Shown: positions 17,500 to 25,795 of the stretch, piece after piece | Layout: each line of letters opens with the position of its first letter | How positions within the stretch are numbered: position 1 is the stretch's first letter | Translations under genes and position numbers: made by a program | Notes under the pieces: generated by a model | What the model saw: only the letters and a program-made list of their open reading frames with translations | What the model was told of the DNA's origin: nothing | Databases searched by the model: none | Assembly: GCF_034670185.1 (NCBI RefSeq) | Contig: NZ_JAXMNY010000001.1 | Location: forward strand, 186,001 to 250,000 | Origin: Nisaea sp. | GTDB taxonomy: Bacteria; Pseudomonadota; Alphaproteobacteria; Thalassobaculales; Thalassobaculaceae | Direction: 5' to 3' | Length of the DNA stretch: 64,000 nucleotides

Positions 17500-19206
17500 T
17501 CAGTTTTCGTTCAGCTTGCGAACAAAGGTATCGATCTCCTGACGGAGTGAGCGGACCTGCTGGCTGAGATTGCCGGTCACTTCCGACAGATCGCGCGCCG
17601 TAACATCGGAGCGTTCGCCGGCCGAACTGACCCGGCCAATGTTGCTGGTTACGGTGTCGGTCGCCCGCGAAACCTGCTCGACATTGTTGGAAATCTCGCG
17701 CGTTGCGGATTCCTGCTCCTCCACGGCGGCAGCAATGGCTGACGTCGTCTCGTCGATATTCTGGATCGTCCCGACGATGGCTCCGATCACGTCGGCGGCA
17801 TCCTTGGTCGCCTGCTGAATGGCCGAAATCTGTCCGGCGATCTCCTGGGTCGCACTGCCGGTCTGGTTGGCGAGAGATTTCACTTCGCTCGCAACCACGG
17901 CAAAACCCTTGCCCGCTTCTCCGGCCCGGGCCGCTTCGATCGTCGCGTTGAGGGCGAGGAGGTTTGTCTGCTCGGCGATGTCGTTGATCAGGCTGACGAC
18001 TTCCCCGATCCGTTCGGCTGAGGTTTGAAGGCTGGTCACCTTGGCATTGGCGTCTTCGGCCTCCGTCGCAGCGGAACGGGAAATGGATGCGGATTGGTCT
18101 GCCTGCCGGCCGATTTCCGCGATGGAATTCGTCAGCTGTTCTGTCGCGGCGGCCACGCTCTGAAGGCTTTCAGATGCTTCTTGTGCCGCATGATTGGCCT
18201 CACGGGCACTCTCGGCGGTTTCTGTCGCATTGTGCTGCATGTCGGCCGCTGATTTCTGCGCGGAATTCACCGAAGTCTCGACCTCACCCGTGACCCGGCC
18301 AACGGAGCTTTCCAGATCCTTGGTGAGCTCCTGCAGGAGGCGGTGACGTTCGGACTGGGCCTTCTCGGCATCCTGTAACCGACTCTCTTCAAGTGATGAG
18401 ACGCGTTCCGCGTTTTCCTTGAAGACCTGGACGGCTTGCGCCATCGCGCCAATCTCGTCCCGGCGGTTGGTGCCAGGCACCGAGACCGCAATATTGTTGC
18501 CTGCAAGCTGCGACATCGTATTTCGCAGCGCTTCCATCGGGCGGGTCATGCTCCGTGCGATCGCCAGTCCGGCGGCGACCATGATCAACAGAAAGATCGC
18601 AGAGAATCCCGCTGAACGCATTGCGTAGTTAGCGAGGGCCGCATCGATGTCGTCGGTATAGATTCCGGTCCCGACAAAGATCTGCCAAGGCTCTATCATT
18701 GCGACATAAGACAGTTTCGGCTGGGGGACTTCGGACCCGGCTTTCGGCCACATGTATTCGCTGGTTCCACCTTTCGGATCTTTCTTGAGAAGCTCAACCA
18801 TCTCCTGGATGATCTTGACACCGTTCGGGTCTGCCACGCCGGACATGTCCTTGCCCTTCAGCGACGGTTTTCCGCCATGCACGACATTGATGCCGTTCAT
18901 GGTGTAGGCGAACAGATATTCAACGCCCCGGAAGCGCGCTGCGACTGCGGTTTTTTCCCAGGCGGACAAAGCCTCTTCCCGTGAAATCTCACCGCTCTTC
19001 ACGCGCGCCTCATGGGCCAGTGCTTCGGAAACGCTCATTTCCACGACAGATTGAATCTCGCGCGTCCGCTCCTTGTAGAGCTGCTGTCGCTCTAGCCATA
19101 CGGTTGAGGCAATCTGCGTGATCATTGCAATGGCGGCGAGCAGAATGATCAGGGCGATCTTCTGCGCGAAAGACAGGCGGTCCAGGCCCATTTGAGGGAA
19201 CTCCAT
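17500..19206 (-). CDS. Methyl-accepting chemotaxis protein with Cache sensor
   Basis: A 568-aa chemoreceptor: N-terminal membrane helix (about 12-30), periplasmic single-Cache (sCache_2-type) domain with VEYLFAYTMNG and YVAMIEPWQIFVGTGIYTDD, second membrane helix near 195-215, HAMP domain (MTRPMEALRNTMSQLAG) and a long cytoplasmic signalling coiled coil. The hairpin tip IDDIAEQ-type sequence INDIAEQTNLLALNATIEAARAGE (written here only in part: NLLALNATIEAARAG) is typical. sCache_2 receptors often sense small organic acids. No che genes are adjacent, so it must feed a remote array. Confidence 0.93.
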   Translation of the reverse strand: MEFPQMGLDRLSFAQKIALIILLAAIAMITQIASTVWLERQQLYKERTREIQSVVEMSVSEALAHEARVKSGEISREEALSAWEKTAVAARFRGVEYLFAYTMNGINVVHGGKPSLKGKDMSGVADPNGVKIIQEMVELLKKDPKGGTSEYMWPKAGSEVPQPKLSYVAMIEPWQIFVGTGIYTDDIDAALANYAMRSAGFSAIFLLIMVAAGLAIARSMTRPMEALRNTMSQLAGNNIAVSVPGTNRRDEIGAMAQAVQVFKENAERVSSLEESRLQDAEKAQSERHRLLQELTKDLESSVGRVTGEVETSVNSAQKSAADMQHNATETAESAREANHAAQEASESLQSVAAATEQLTNSIAEIGRQADQSASISRSAATEAEDANAKVTSLQTSAERIGEVVSLINDIAEQTNLLALNATIEAARAGEAGKGFAVVASEVKSLANQTGSATQEIAGQISAIQQATKDAADVIGAIVGTIQNIDETTSAIAAAVEEQESATREISNNVEQVSRATDTVTSNIGRVSSAGERSDVTARDLSEVTGNLSQQVRSLRQEIDTFVRKLNEN

Positions 19207-19562
19207 CCACGAGGAAATTTATAAACCTCATTATGCAGTTTCTTCGTTAATTAAGCTCTAACGCGCTGGATGGGAGTCGGCTGCTGCCAATATGCTGCAT
19301 GTTTGCGCCTCTTGGAGCCTCCTCAGCGGGGCACTTCATGCGTGTTTGGTGAGCCCGGGCGCTCAAGGCAAGAAACGTCTCGGTGGTTCTTCTTAATCCT
19401 TCAGGATTTGATGCCCAGACGATCTGGCGTTGGTCACATAGCACCGATAGGGGGAAATTCATGAACCCATTCCTGCCAGACATGTAATAATCTGCGTTAT
19501 GTCTTTCGCGGCTTCGGACGCGGGGGCCTGCAATTGGATAACTAAACTGTTGGGGTAGTAGA
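19207..19562. other. Intergenic region, nothing recognised
   Basis: About 355 bases between the divergent chemoreceptor and host-attachment genes. It should hold both promoters, but I could not fix either, and no repeat or RNA structure stands out. Confidence 0.4.
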
Positions 19563-20003
19563 ATGCAGGTACCACACAAGGCTTGGGTGCTCGTCGCGGA
19601 TGGCGAACGCTTCGTTGTGTTCGAGAATCACGGAGATGCCGAGATCATCGATCTCCGTACCGTCGATGCGGGATCTATTCGGAACCCGCCGGATCATTTG
19701 CAGGGAACGGATCGGCCCGGGCGTCTGAACGATGCCTCGTACAGGCAAAAGAGTGCGGTCGAGGCGACGGATTGGCATGTCTTCGAGAAGAGGCATTTTG
19801 CCGAGCAGACCGCCGCAAACCTGAATGCGTGGGTGCGTGACAAAAGATTTGGCGATCTTGTCGTTATCGCGGACCCCCGAACGCTCGGAACCTTGAGGTC
19901 CCACTACAGTGCGGCGGTGCAGGACGCGTTGCTGGCCGAAATCGACAAGGATCTGACGGCGAAGCCGGTCAACGAACTTGAAGAAGCTATCTCGCGGATG
20001 TAG
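19563..20003 (+). CDS. Host attachment family protein
   Basis: A 146-aa protein of the Host_attach (PF10116) family, first described as required for attachment of rhizobia-like bacteria to host cells; it has a release-factor-1-like (baeRF-type) fold. N-terminal WVLVADGERFVVFEN, central RPGR..DA, HVFEKRHFAEQTAANLN and VVIADPRTLGTLRSHYS are diagnostic. Biochemical role unknown. Single gene followed by a palindromic terminator. Confidence 0.9.
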   Translation: MQVPHKAWVLVADGERFVVFENHGDAEIIDLRTVDAGSIRNPPDHLQGTDRPGRLNDASYRQKSAVEATDWHVFEKRHFAEQTAANLNAWVRDKRFGDLVVIADPRTLGTLRSHYSAAVQDALLAEIDKDLTAKPVNELEEAISRM

Positions 20004-20037
20004 GGCGAGAGTTTCGTTCGTTTCGGTTTAAAAGCAG

Positions 20038-20072
20038 ACGGCCGCCGCGAGATCTCGCGGCGGCCGTTTGTA
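20038..20072 (+). terminator. Palindromic terminator
   Basis: Perfect 15-bp arms (20038-20052, 20053-20067) built on ACGGCCGCCGCGAGA, followed by TTGTATTT. The T run is weak but the stem is very stable. Lies 35 bases after the host-attachment stop. Confidence 0.7.
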
Positions 20073-20522
20073 TTTGGCTTTGATGGAGCCTTAGCTGCAT
20101 TGTAGGACATAAAAAAATGTAAAAATAAGATAAAGTGTAGAAATTATGGTATAATTTACTACATTTATATCTCAAGTCGATATTTTATGGAAAAAATACT
20201 ACGAGAAAAGTCGCTCAGGCCCTGGAAATTTTCCAACTTTATGCAAGTCGTGACATAGGCTGGAGGTCATTCTGATCTGTGGCTCGCAGTGATTACCCTA
20301 ATAGCTTGTCGGTAGCAGGCTCATTTTTGAGATTCCAGATGGCTCAGTGGTAGCGGGCGACCGGCGGCGCTGGTCGGGGTTGCAGAGCCGGTCGCCCGCG
20401 GATGACACACAATATCTTAGTCGTGTTGCTCGATTCGCGCTCTGGCCTCGCCTCCTGTTCTGCAAATGACGTGACGAGAAAGTGTGTCTCGAGAAAAATT
20501 TTCGGTCGGGGCACGCATCCTA
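20073..20522. other. AT-rich intergenic region with GC-rich inverted repeat
   Basis: No convincing gene. The segment 20100-20200 is strongly AT-rich, unlike the core. It ends in a 13-bp perfect inverted repeat GCGGGCGACCGGC / GCCGGTCGCCCGC (20353-20365, 20387-20399) with a 21-base loop and no T run on either side. This is a plausible left margin of the accessory region. Confidence 0.45.
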
Positions 20523-21206
20523 TCAGGCGTAATAGGGTTCCAAGTTGAACGGTTTCGCATCCATCAGGATCGTGCACCGGCGGGCCGGCCCGTCTTTCCC
20601 GTCATAATCCGGATCGACGCTGACTGCGTTCGCATGGTGGCTGACCATGCTGTCCCGGATATAGAGGGTCTCTCCAGGACGGAGTGTGCATTTGTAGAGG
20701 ATGTGATTTGGCGAAGCCTCCGACGGATGAAGGCCGGCGGCGGCAACCTTGCCAATAACGCTCTGCCCCCCGGTGACTCCGATCCGCTCGATCAGGTGGA
20801 TTGCCGTATCCTCGAGATCCTGATGCAGATAGTTCGGGGAAACGGGCGAGGTCTTGCCTGGTTTGGGGCGCTGGGCGACCAAGTGCGCGGTCACCAGATG
20901 CGGCTGAGACCAATGAGCACCCGGGAATGCCGCCTTCATGGAAAGGCATTGATGGATGGCCAGTTGCCTTACGATCGAATTCCCGACGATATGCGCCGGA
21001 GCGGCGGTAATTCGGCGCTCACGATCGGGAAACTCCGGATTCACACCGTCGCCCTGGAAGAATGGGTAAAACTGCTCCTCATCGGCGCCGATATCCGCCG
21101 GCCAGGGCAGAAGGGTTCCACTTCCCGGATGGAAAATGTAGCAGGCCATCACCCGATGGCGCAGGCCTCGGGGATCGTAGGGGTCAGCCGGAATTTCTTC
21201 GCTCAA
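20523..21206 (-). CDS. 2OG-Fe(II) dioxygenase family protein
   Basis: Member of the 2OG-Fe_Oxy_2 (PF10014) family, which includes free amino acid hydroxylases such as isoleucine 4-hydroxylase. The HxD iron-binding motif is in NYLHQDLEDTA, the distal His in RDSMVSHHANAV, and PADPYDPRG..HR plus the FFQG..VNPEF region are typical of the family. The frame is open up to 21611 but has no ATG/GTG/TTG between the neighbouring gene's end and 21206; the TTG at 21206, with AGGAGG about 12 bases upstream, gives 227 aa. Family members are usually somewhat longer, so the N-terminus may be truncated or the start non-standard. Confidence 0.65.
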   Translation of the reverse strand: MSEEIPADPYDPRGLRHRVMACYIFHPGSGTLLPWPADIGADEEQFYPFFQGDGVNPEFPDRERRITAAPAHIVGNSIVRQLAIHQCLSMKAAFPGAHWSQPHLVTAHLVAQRPKPGKTSPVSPNYLHQDLEDTAIHLIERIGVTGGQSVIGKVAAAGLHPSEASPNHILYKCTLRPGETLYIRDSMVSHHANAVSVDPDYDGKDGPARRCTILMDAKPFNLEPYYA

Positions 21207-21345
21207 ATACCGTATGGATCCTCCTATGGCGTTCTGAGCGCGGCCCGGATGGCTTGGGGTGCCCCCAGCCGTATCTCGCCGATAGGTCCAGCGTTCGAGA
21301 ATGTTATTTGGCTGAACTTGGCCTCGTAGTTTTAGTGGGTAAAAA

Positions 21346-21633
21346 CTAAGCGTTGGCTGGCGCTGGAAGCAGTGGCCTTGCTTCAATCGCCGATCCCAAC
21401 ATCGCGAGCGCGATAAGGTCCTCTTCCTGCTCCTGCTCCTGGTTCTGCTTTTTGCGCCTTCGAAGGAGCTTCCTCGCCGCCGCTCCGGCTCCCATGCCGC
21501 CGGCCGCCACGCCGGCAATAGCACCGGGAACACTCCCGACGGTGCCGCCACCAATTGTACCCAGGGTTCCTCCGGCTGTGCCGGCAGCACCGATCGCCAG
21601 ACTCGCCCCAATCTTGGGTAGCTTGTGCTTCAA
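21346..21633 (-). CDS. Glycine-rich (glycine zipper-like) small protein
   Basis: A 95-aa frame with a GxxxG-rich hydrophobic segment (residues 7-50, GTAGGTLGTIGGG, GAIAGVAAGGMGAG), a basic patch (RKLLRRRKKQ), a Gln/Glu stretch and a Pro/Ala tail. This would suit a membrane-inserting glycine zipper protein. The start is TTG without a clear ribosome site. It lies upstream of the dioxygenase on the same strand. Low confidence that it is translated; the composition could also arise by chance from GC-rich DNA. Confidence 0.35.
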   Translation of the reverse strand: MKHKLPKIGASLAIGAAGTAGGTLGTIGGGTVGSVPGAIAGVAAGGMGAGAAARKLLRRRKKQNQEQEQEEDLIALAMLGSAIEARPLLPAPANA

Positions 21634-21783
21634 GAGTGTAGTTCGAGCCTGCGGCCCTTCCTGCAGTGCAAGGTAGAAGGTAGAGTTTCGAGACGCGCTT
21701 ACGTGGATGTTTTACCGTCTGCCGGATGACCATCAAAAAACTTGGATGAGTCTGTTCCCGGACGCCGCCAAAAAGATGTGATT

Positions 21784-22740
21784 ATGACCACCTCCATCTC
21801 CCCCTGGTACGAGCACCCCTACAGCACCGGCGGCCGCCGGATCTTCGTGATCGGCGACGTCCACGGCATGCTCGAGCCGATGGAATTCGTCCTGAAGACC
21901 TTCCGTGAGCTCGCAGGTGAGGGTGGCCCCGAAGGCGCCGATCTGGTCTGGCTTGGCGACGTTATCGACCGCGGGCCGAAGAGCGCAGCCTGCCTGCAGG
22001 CGTATCTTGCTGACGATCCGACGTTCGAAAATGTCGTCCGGCTTTGCGGGAACCATGAGCAGATGATGCTCCTGGGGCTCGGCTTTCATCCGTATCGAGA
22101 TCGTGGGGACTTCCCGACCCGGGTGTGGGAGAGAAATCAGTACAGCATCTGGCTGAAAAACGGCGGTGAAGCAGCACGCCGGAGCCTCCGCGCCGCAGCT
22201 GGCCTCTCGGACCCTAATGAGGACGAACTGGACGATCAGATCGCCGCTGATCGAGAAGCTCTCAAAAGACTACGTGTCGGTATCCCATCCGCTTTTCATG
22301 AAGGGCAGGGGGCCAGTTATCAGGTCGGCGACCTTCTCTTCGTCCACGCTGGCGTGCATCCCTTTCAGGATCTCGAGATTTTCTTGGCGCGCCCCTGGTG
22401 GGAATTCCCGATCGAGGGCTCCGATCCGGAGCGTAATTTCTGGTCCTGGATCCGAGGCCCGTTCCTCATCCATCCGGAACCCGCCGGTGAGGGGGGGCTA
22501 GTGGTGCATGGACACACACCGCAGCGGCCGGCGATCGAGCTGTTCAACGATCGGGATGTTCCGTTTCCGGAGAGTTACGGCGATCCCGACCAGGTCGCAG
22601 CCTTCATTGAGCGCGGCGGTCACCGGATCTACGAAGGCAAGCTCAACCTCGATGGAGGCTCATACGACACGGGCCTTGTTGTCGGTACCCAGATCGAGGA
22701 CGGTCGTTACCGGATCATCTCAGCATGGGGGCAGGCATGA
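21784..22740 (+). CDS. PPP-type metallophosphatase (copy 1)
   Basis: A 318-aa serine/threonine phosphatase-fold protein of the bacterial PrpA/ApaH-like class. Metal-binding motifs GDVHG, GDVIDRGP and GNHE are in canonical spacing, with later metal histidines in FVHAGVHP and VVHGHTP. It could dephosphorylate proteins or hydrolyse diadenosine tetraphosphate; the sequence does not decide. Start at the ATG of MTTSISPWYEHP. Overlaps the next gene, a close paralogue, by 4 bases (ATGA). Confidence 0.85.
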   Translation: MTTSISPWYEHPYSTGGRRIFVIGDVHGMLEPMEFVLKTFRELAGEGGPEGADLVWLGDVIDRGPKSAACLQAYLADDPTFENVVRLCGNHEQMMLLGLGFHPYRDRGDFPTRVWERNQYSIWLKNGGEAARRSLRAAAGLSDPNEDELDDQIAADREALKRLRVGIPSAFHEGQGASYQVGDLLFVHAGVHPFQDLEIFLARPWWEFPIEGSDPERNFWSWIRGPFLIHPEPAGEGGLVVHGHTPQRPAIELFNDRDVPFPESYGDPDQVAAFIERGGHRIYEGKLNLDGGSYDTGLVVGTQIEDGRYRIISAWGQA

Positions 22741-23681
22741 AGAAGGCCATGATCGGTGAGTGGCTTGAGCACCCCTATAGCACTGCCGGCCGCCGGATCT
22801 TCGCGATCGGCGATGTCCATGGCATGCGCATTCCGATGGAGGCCGTCCTGGACACCATGCGCGAGCTCGCAGGGGAGGGCGGTCCTGACGGGGCCGACCT
22901 GGTCTGGCTCGGAGACGTCATTGACCGCGGCCCCGATAGCGCGGCCTGTCTGCAGGCCTATCTGGCCGACGATCCGGCTTTCGCTCGCACCGTCCGGCTT
23001 TGCGGCAACCACGAAAAGATGATGCTCCTGGGCCTTGGCTTCTCGCCGAAGCACAGGCCCGGGCTGTTCAATTTCACTGAGATCTACTGCCTCGATCTCT
23101 GGCTCGACAATGGCGGCCGGGCCGCGGTCCGGGAGCTCATTGAAGCTGCAGACCTGTCGATGCCGGATACCAATGACGTCGAGGAGCTACGCGATCGTGT
23201 TGCGGAGGCGCTGAGGGCACTCGGCGTCGATCTTCCCAGGCGGTTCTACGAGGGTGATGGGGCTCATTATCGTGCGGGCGACCTGATCTTCGTTCATGCC
23301 GGGATCAACCCGCTTTTCGATCAGAAGCGGTTCCTGGACCAGCGATGGTGGGCATATCCGAAGCGAGATGAGAACGACCACTGGGCCTGGGTCCGGGCGC
23401 CGTTCTTGCGCGCTGAAAATCCTGGAGGGGAGGGGGGGCTGGTGGTTCATGGCCATACCCCGGAGCCTTCGGCGATCCGGAATTTCAGCGACCTGGATAT
23501 CCCGGTTCCGGAGGATTTCGGGAACCCCGACCAGGTTGAGAAATATCTCGCGGCCGGCGGACACCGGATCCGGGATGGGAAGCTGAACCTGGATGGCGGG
23601 TCGTCCTGGAGCAGGATGGTTGTCGGGGCGCAGATTGAGGACAGGCGGTATAGGATCATCTGGGCGAGGAAAGAGGCGTAA
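22737..23681 (+). CDS. PPP-type metallophosphatase (copy 2, paralogue)
   Basis: A 314-aa paralogue of the preceding gene, colinear over its whole length (for example EHPYST.GRRIF.IGDVHGM, GADLVWLGDVIDRGP, AACLQAYLADDP, LCGNHE and the end HRI..GKLNLDGGS are shared). All metal ligands are kept, so both copies are probably active. The regions that differ most are the middle insert (WL.NGG....R..I.AA) and the loop after the third metal motif, where substrate choice would be set. Start overlaps the stop of copy 1. Confidence 0.85.
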   Translation: MKKAMIGEWLEHPYSTAGRRIFAIGDVHGMRIPMEAVLDTMRELAGEGGPDGADLVWLGDVIDRGPDSAACLQAYLADDPAFARTVRLCGNHEKMMLLGLGFSPKHRPGLFNFTEIYCLDLWLDNGGRAAVRELIEAADLSMPDTNDVEELRDRVAEALRALGVDLPRRFYEGDGAHYRAGDLIFVHAGINPLFDQKRFLDQRWWAYPKRDENDHWAWVRAPFLRAENPGGEGGLVVHGHTPEPSAIRNFSDLDIPVPEDFGNPDQVEKYLAAGGHRIRDGKLNLDGGSSWSRMVVGAQIEDRRYRIIWARKEA

Positions 23682-23817
23682 CGAAAGTGCTGCAGGGTCT
23701 GGTTGAACGAGTTATTGAAACCGCCTAGCCAAGGAAAAGATTGAATGCTGCTTCAAGAAAAGGGCGATGATTTCTCAAGGCTCAATCTCGCGCGGCACTC
23801 ACTAACCATAGTGCTGG

Positions 23818-24210
23818 ATGGCAGTGATGATCGACGTTCCCCCACTCCAAGATCTACCGGACCTATCCGATCCGGCCGCACGCCAACGTCTCGGCCCGGC
23901 CGCTTTGCGTGCGTTCTATCGCATGATGCAGACTTGGCATATCTCCGACGTGGATGCTGACCTGCTTCTCGTCGGAATTCCGGCTGACGGCCGGCAACTC
24001 TCCGAAGAGCAGATGCTGCGGATCTCGTATCTGCTCGGGATTTGGAAAGCTCTGCGGATGCTGTTCAGCGGACCACTTGCCGAAGGCTGGATCCAGACGG
24101 AGAACAAGGGGCCGCTCTATAATGGCGCGACCCCCTTGCAGTTTATCATTAGCGGCGGCTTGCCGGCGCTGGAGCAAGTCCGGCTACGCTTGGATTCAAT
24201 GACTTGGTGA
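23818..24210 (+). CDS. MbcA/ParS/Xre-type antitoxin, apparently orphan
   Basis: A 130-aa protein with an N-terminal Xre-like helical region (SDPAARQRLGPAALRAFYRMMQTW) and the C-terminal toxin-binding DUF2384/MbcA-ParS domain (RISYLLGIWKALRMLF, NGATPLQFIISGGLPALEQVRLRLD). These antitoxins neutralise RES-domain toxins that degrade NAD+, encoded directly downstream in the usual pair. Here the next 430 bases hold no RES-domain frame, so the antitoxin appears to stand alone, from loss of its toxin or another regulatory role. Confidence 0.75.
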   Translation: MAVMIDVPPLQDLPDLSDPAARQRLGPAALRAFYRMMQTWHISDVDADLLLVGIPADGRQLSEEQMLRISYLLGIWKALRMLFSGPLAEGWIQTENKGPLYNGATPLQFIISGGLPALEQVRLRLDSMTW

Positions 24211-24642
24211 GGAATTCAGTAAAGATAAATAGTGCCAATCCTAGACATGCCGACGGTTCCTGAGAGAGCTTTCAGAAAGCTGAGAGCTTAATTTTTATAA
24301 GCCTTCGGTTTGAGAGAGAGGACCAATACGATTTTTGAGAGCAGGAGCTGCCAGGCTGCGTTGTGTAGATGCCCGCGCCTTCTGCCGTCAGAATCGCTGT
24401 GACTTGAGCCCTGTAATTTCCTTCGTTTTGGGCAGACCCCAACAACGCGTTACCAAACGGGCGTTTCCTCGCGTGTACTAAGTTTTGAAATCCAGCGAAT
24501 TGCGGTTGAGTTATTAGTCTGAACTGGTTCGAAAGGCCCGACTGAAGTGATCTCCGAAATCCGGACAGGTCGCTGAGTGAGCTGATTTCGTACCGCTTGC
24601 CGAGGCCAATCACTATAAGGGCGTCGCGAGTAATCGGGCATT
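24211..24642. other. Intergenic region where a partner toxin would be expected
   Basis: No convincing coding region on either strand. A minus-strand frame of 113 codons (24613-24272) has no ribosome site and no recognisable motif. It lies between the GC-normal antitoxin gene and a distinctly AT-rich gene, so it may contain a junction of transferred DNA. Confidence 0.4.
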
Positions 24643-25401
24643 TTATTTTTTATCTGGATTGTACCCGTATATTCTCGTGTTACTTGGAGTAATGAATGGT
24701 GTTCCTTGAGGTATAATTATTTTCCATACATAAACTTGATATTGCCCATTTGTCGACGTTGAAGGATAAACGCTGGGTGTTCCCGTTTTTATGAGAGAAG
24801 AGAACTTTGTATCACGATAGGGATATACGATTCTATGTATCATTCTTTTTCGATCAGAAAAAGCATTCGTAAGCCGTAGCACACCACCTCCATGGTTGGG
24901 TATACTAAGTATTGGGTTATATTTTCCTTTAATATTTTTCTCGCCAAGAAATTTTTTAGAATTAAATAGTTTTTGTATATCTTTCTTTTTTCCGGCTAAA
25001 AGAAAAAAAGACTCGTAATCTTCATTTTCTATCATTAATGCTAATCGTAATATATCCCATGTTATGTTTTCAACGGTGCAGTGGCTGCTGCCGGCCCATT
25101 TCGCCTCAACAGCCGCTATAGTTTTTCCATAAATCGGTGCAAGGGCAGCAAAATCCACTTCGGACTTTCGTCCTTTTTTATTCTTCCGCGCATTCTTTAG
25201 AATTGGATGTGTAAATTTGATTGCAATATTTGTTGAAAATGCATGCTTCATTGCCTCTTGAATAGGGGTTGTCAATATACTTTCTTCAAAAGATCTGCTG
25301 TTTCCTATCGCATATTGGTAGCTGAGGTAGGCACCAGTGGCGTGGGCAATCACTCGACCTTTGTTTTTGTAGACACGCTTTTGATCGTTTGCATTTGTCA
25401 T
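24643..25401 (-). CDS. AT-rich gene, PD-(D/E)XK nuclease-like protein
   Basis: A 252-aa protein of no family I can name. Its base composition is far more AT-rich than neighbours (many AAA, AAT, TTT, ATT codons), a strong sign of recent transfer. The order of residues fits a restriction-endonuclease-like core: E39/E40 in an N-terminal helix (FEESIL), D83 in SEVDFAAL, then E99-A-K101 in AAVEAKWAG. This D...ExK pattern is typical of PD-(D/E)XK nucleases. A Lys-rich basic loop (ARKNKKGRKS) precedes it. Defence or mobile-element nuclease is likely; no methylase is next to it. Confidence 0.6.
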   Translation of the reverse strand: MTNANDQKRVYKNKGRVIAHATGAYLSYQYAIGNSRSFEESILTTPIQEAMKHAFSTNIAIKFTHPILKNARKNKKGRKSEVDFAALAPIYGKTIAAVEAKWAGSSHCTVENITWDILRLALMIENEDYESFFLLAGKKKDIQKLFNSKKFLGEKNIKGKYNPILSIPNHGGGVLRLTNAFSDRKRMIHRIVYPYRDTKFSSLIKTGTPSVYPSTSTNGQYQVYVWKIIIPQGTPFITPSNTRIYGYNPDKK

Positions 25402-25425
25402 CGGACCCCCACATCGTAATCGGGA

Positions 25426-25578
25426 TCATTTCTGATCGTGACCAGCCCATAATAACTTGTCCTGACCCCATCTTTGATCCAGCCAGTATGCGACTTTTCG
25501 GGCTGGGTTGATTTGGGCCACAAAGGCGCTGTGGGTCAAGTTTCCCAGGCTGGAATGCGGCCGGTTCCGATTGTAGTC
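25426..25578 (-). pseudogene. IS3-family transposase C-terminal remnant
   Basis: Read on the minus strand from 25578, the frame gives DYNRNRPHSSLGNLTHSAF, then ...NPARKVAYWLDQRWGQDKL, and ends at a stop (25426-25428). This is the C-terminus of an IS3-family OrfB integrase (the YN..RPHSSLG motif follows the last catalytic Glu in this family). In this frame a TAG stop immediately precedes the fragment, and nothing of the rest of the transposase or terminal repeats remains. Confidence 0.8.
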
Positions 25579-25583
25579 CTATA

Positions 25584-25640
25584 GGATTCAATTCCTTCGA
25601 GTTCATGCTCGACAACAGGCGACCCAATGCGGTCGTCCAA
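25584..25640. repeat. Diverged repeat, second copy at 39599-39648
   Basis: About 50 bases (GGATTCAATTCCTTCGAGTT...) align with 39599-39648 (GGATTCAATGCCTTCGCGCT...), both ending in AACAGGCGACC.AA.GCGGTC, with roughly four of five bases identical by eye. One copy abuts the IS3 remnant and the other the broken integrase. The rest of 25641-25795 holds nothing recognisable. Confidence 0.5.
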
Positions 25641-25795
25641 CCGTCGATGATTTGGAGATAAGTCGCATGTCCCCTCAATTCCCCGCTTCGAGTTAAGTGT
25701 CGTGTCCCCGCAATTCCGTGACAGGCGATAGCGCCCGCTATCTCGTACGCGACCGGCGGGATTACGGCTGGTTCTAGAGTGCCGTGCTGTTCGTA

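Noticed and set aside
20333..20405. tRNA-like start (GGCTCAGTGGTAGC) with a GC-rich stem
   Set aside because: No cloverleaf: the anticodon and T arms cannot be formed; only a single inverted repeat is present.
24272..24613. 113-codon minus-strand frame after the orphan antitoxin
   Set aside because: GTG start without ribosome site, no motif, not RES-like.
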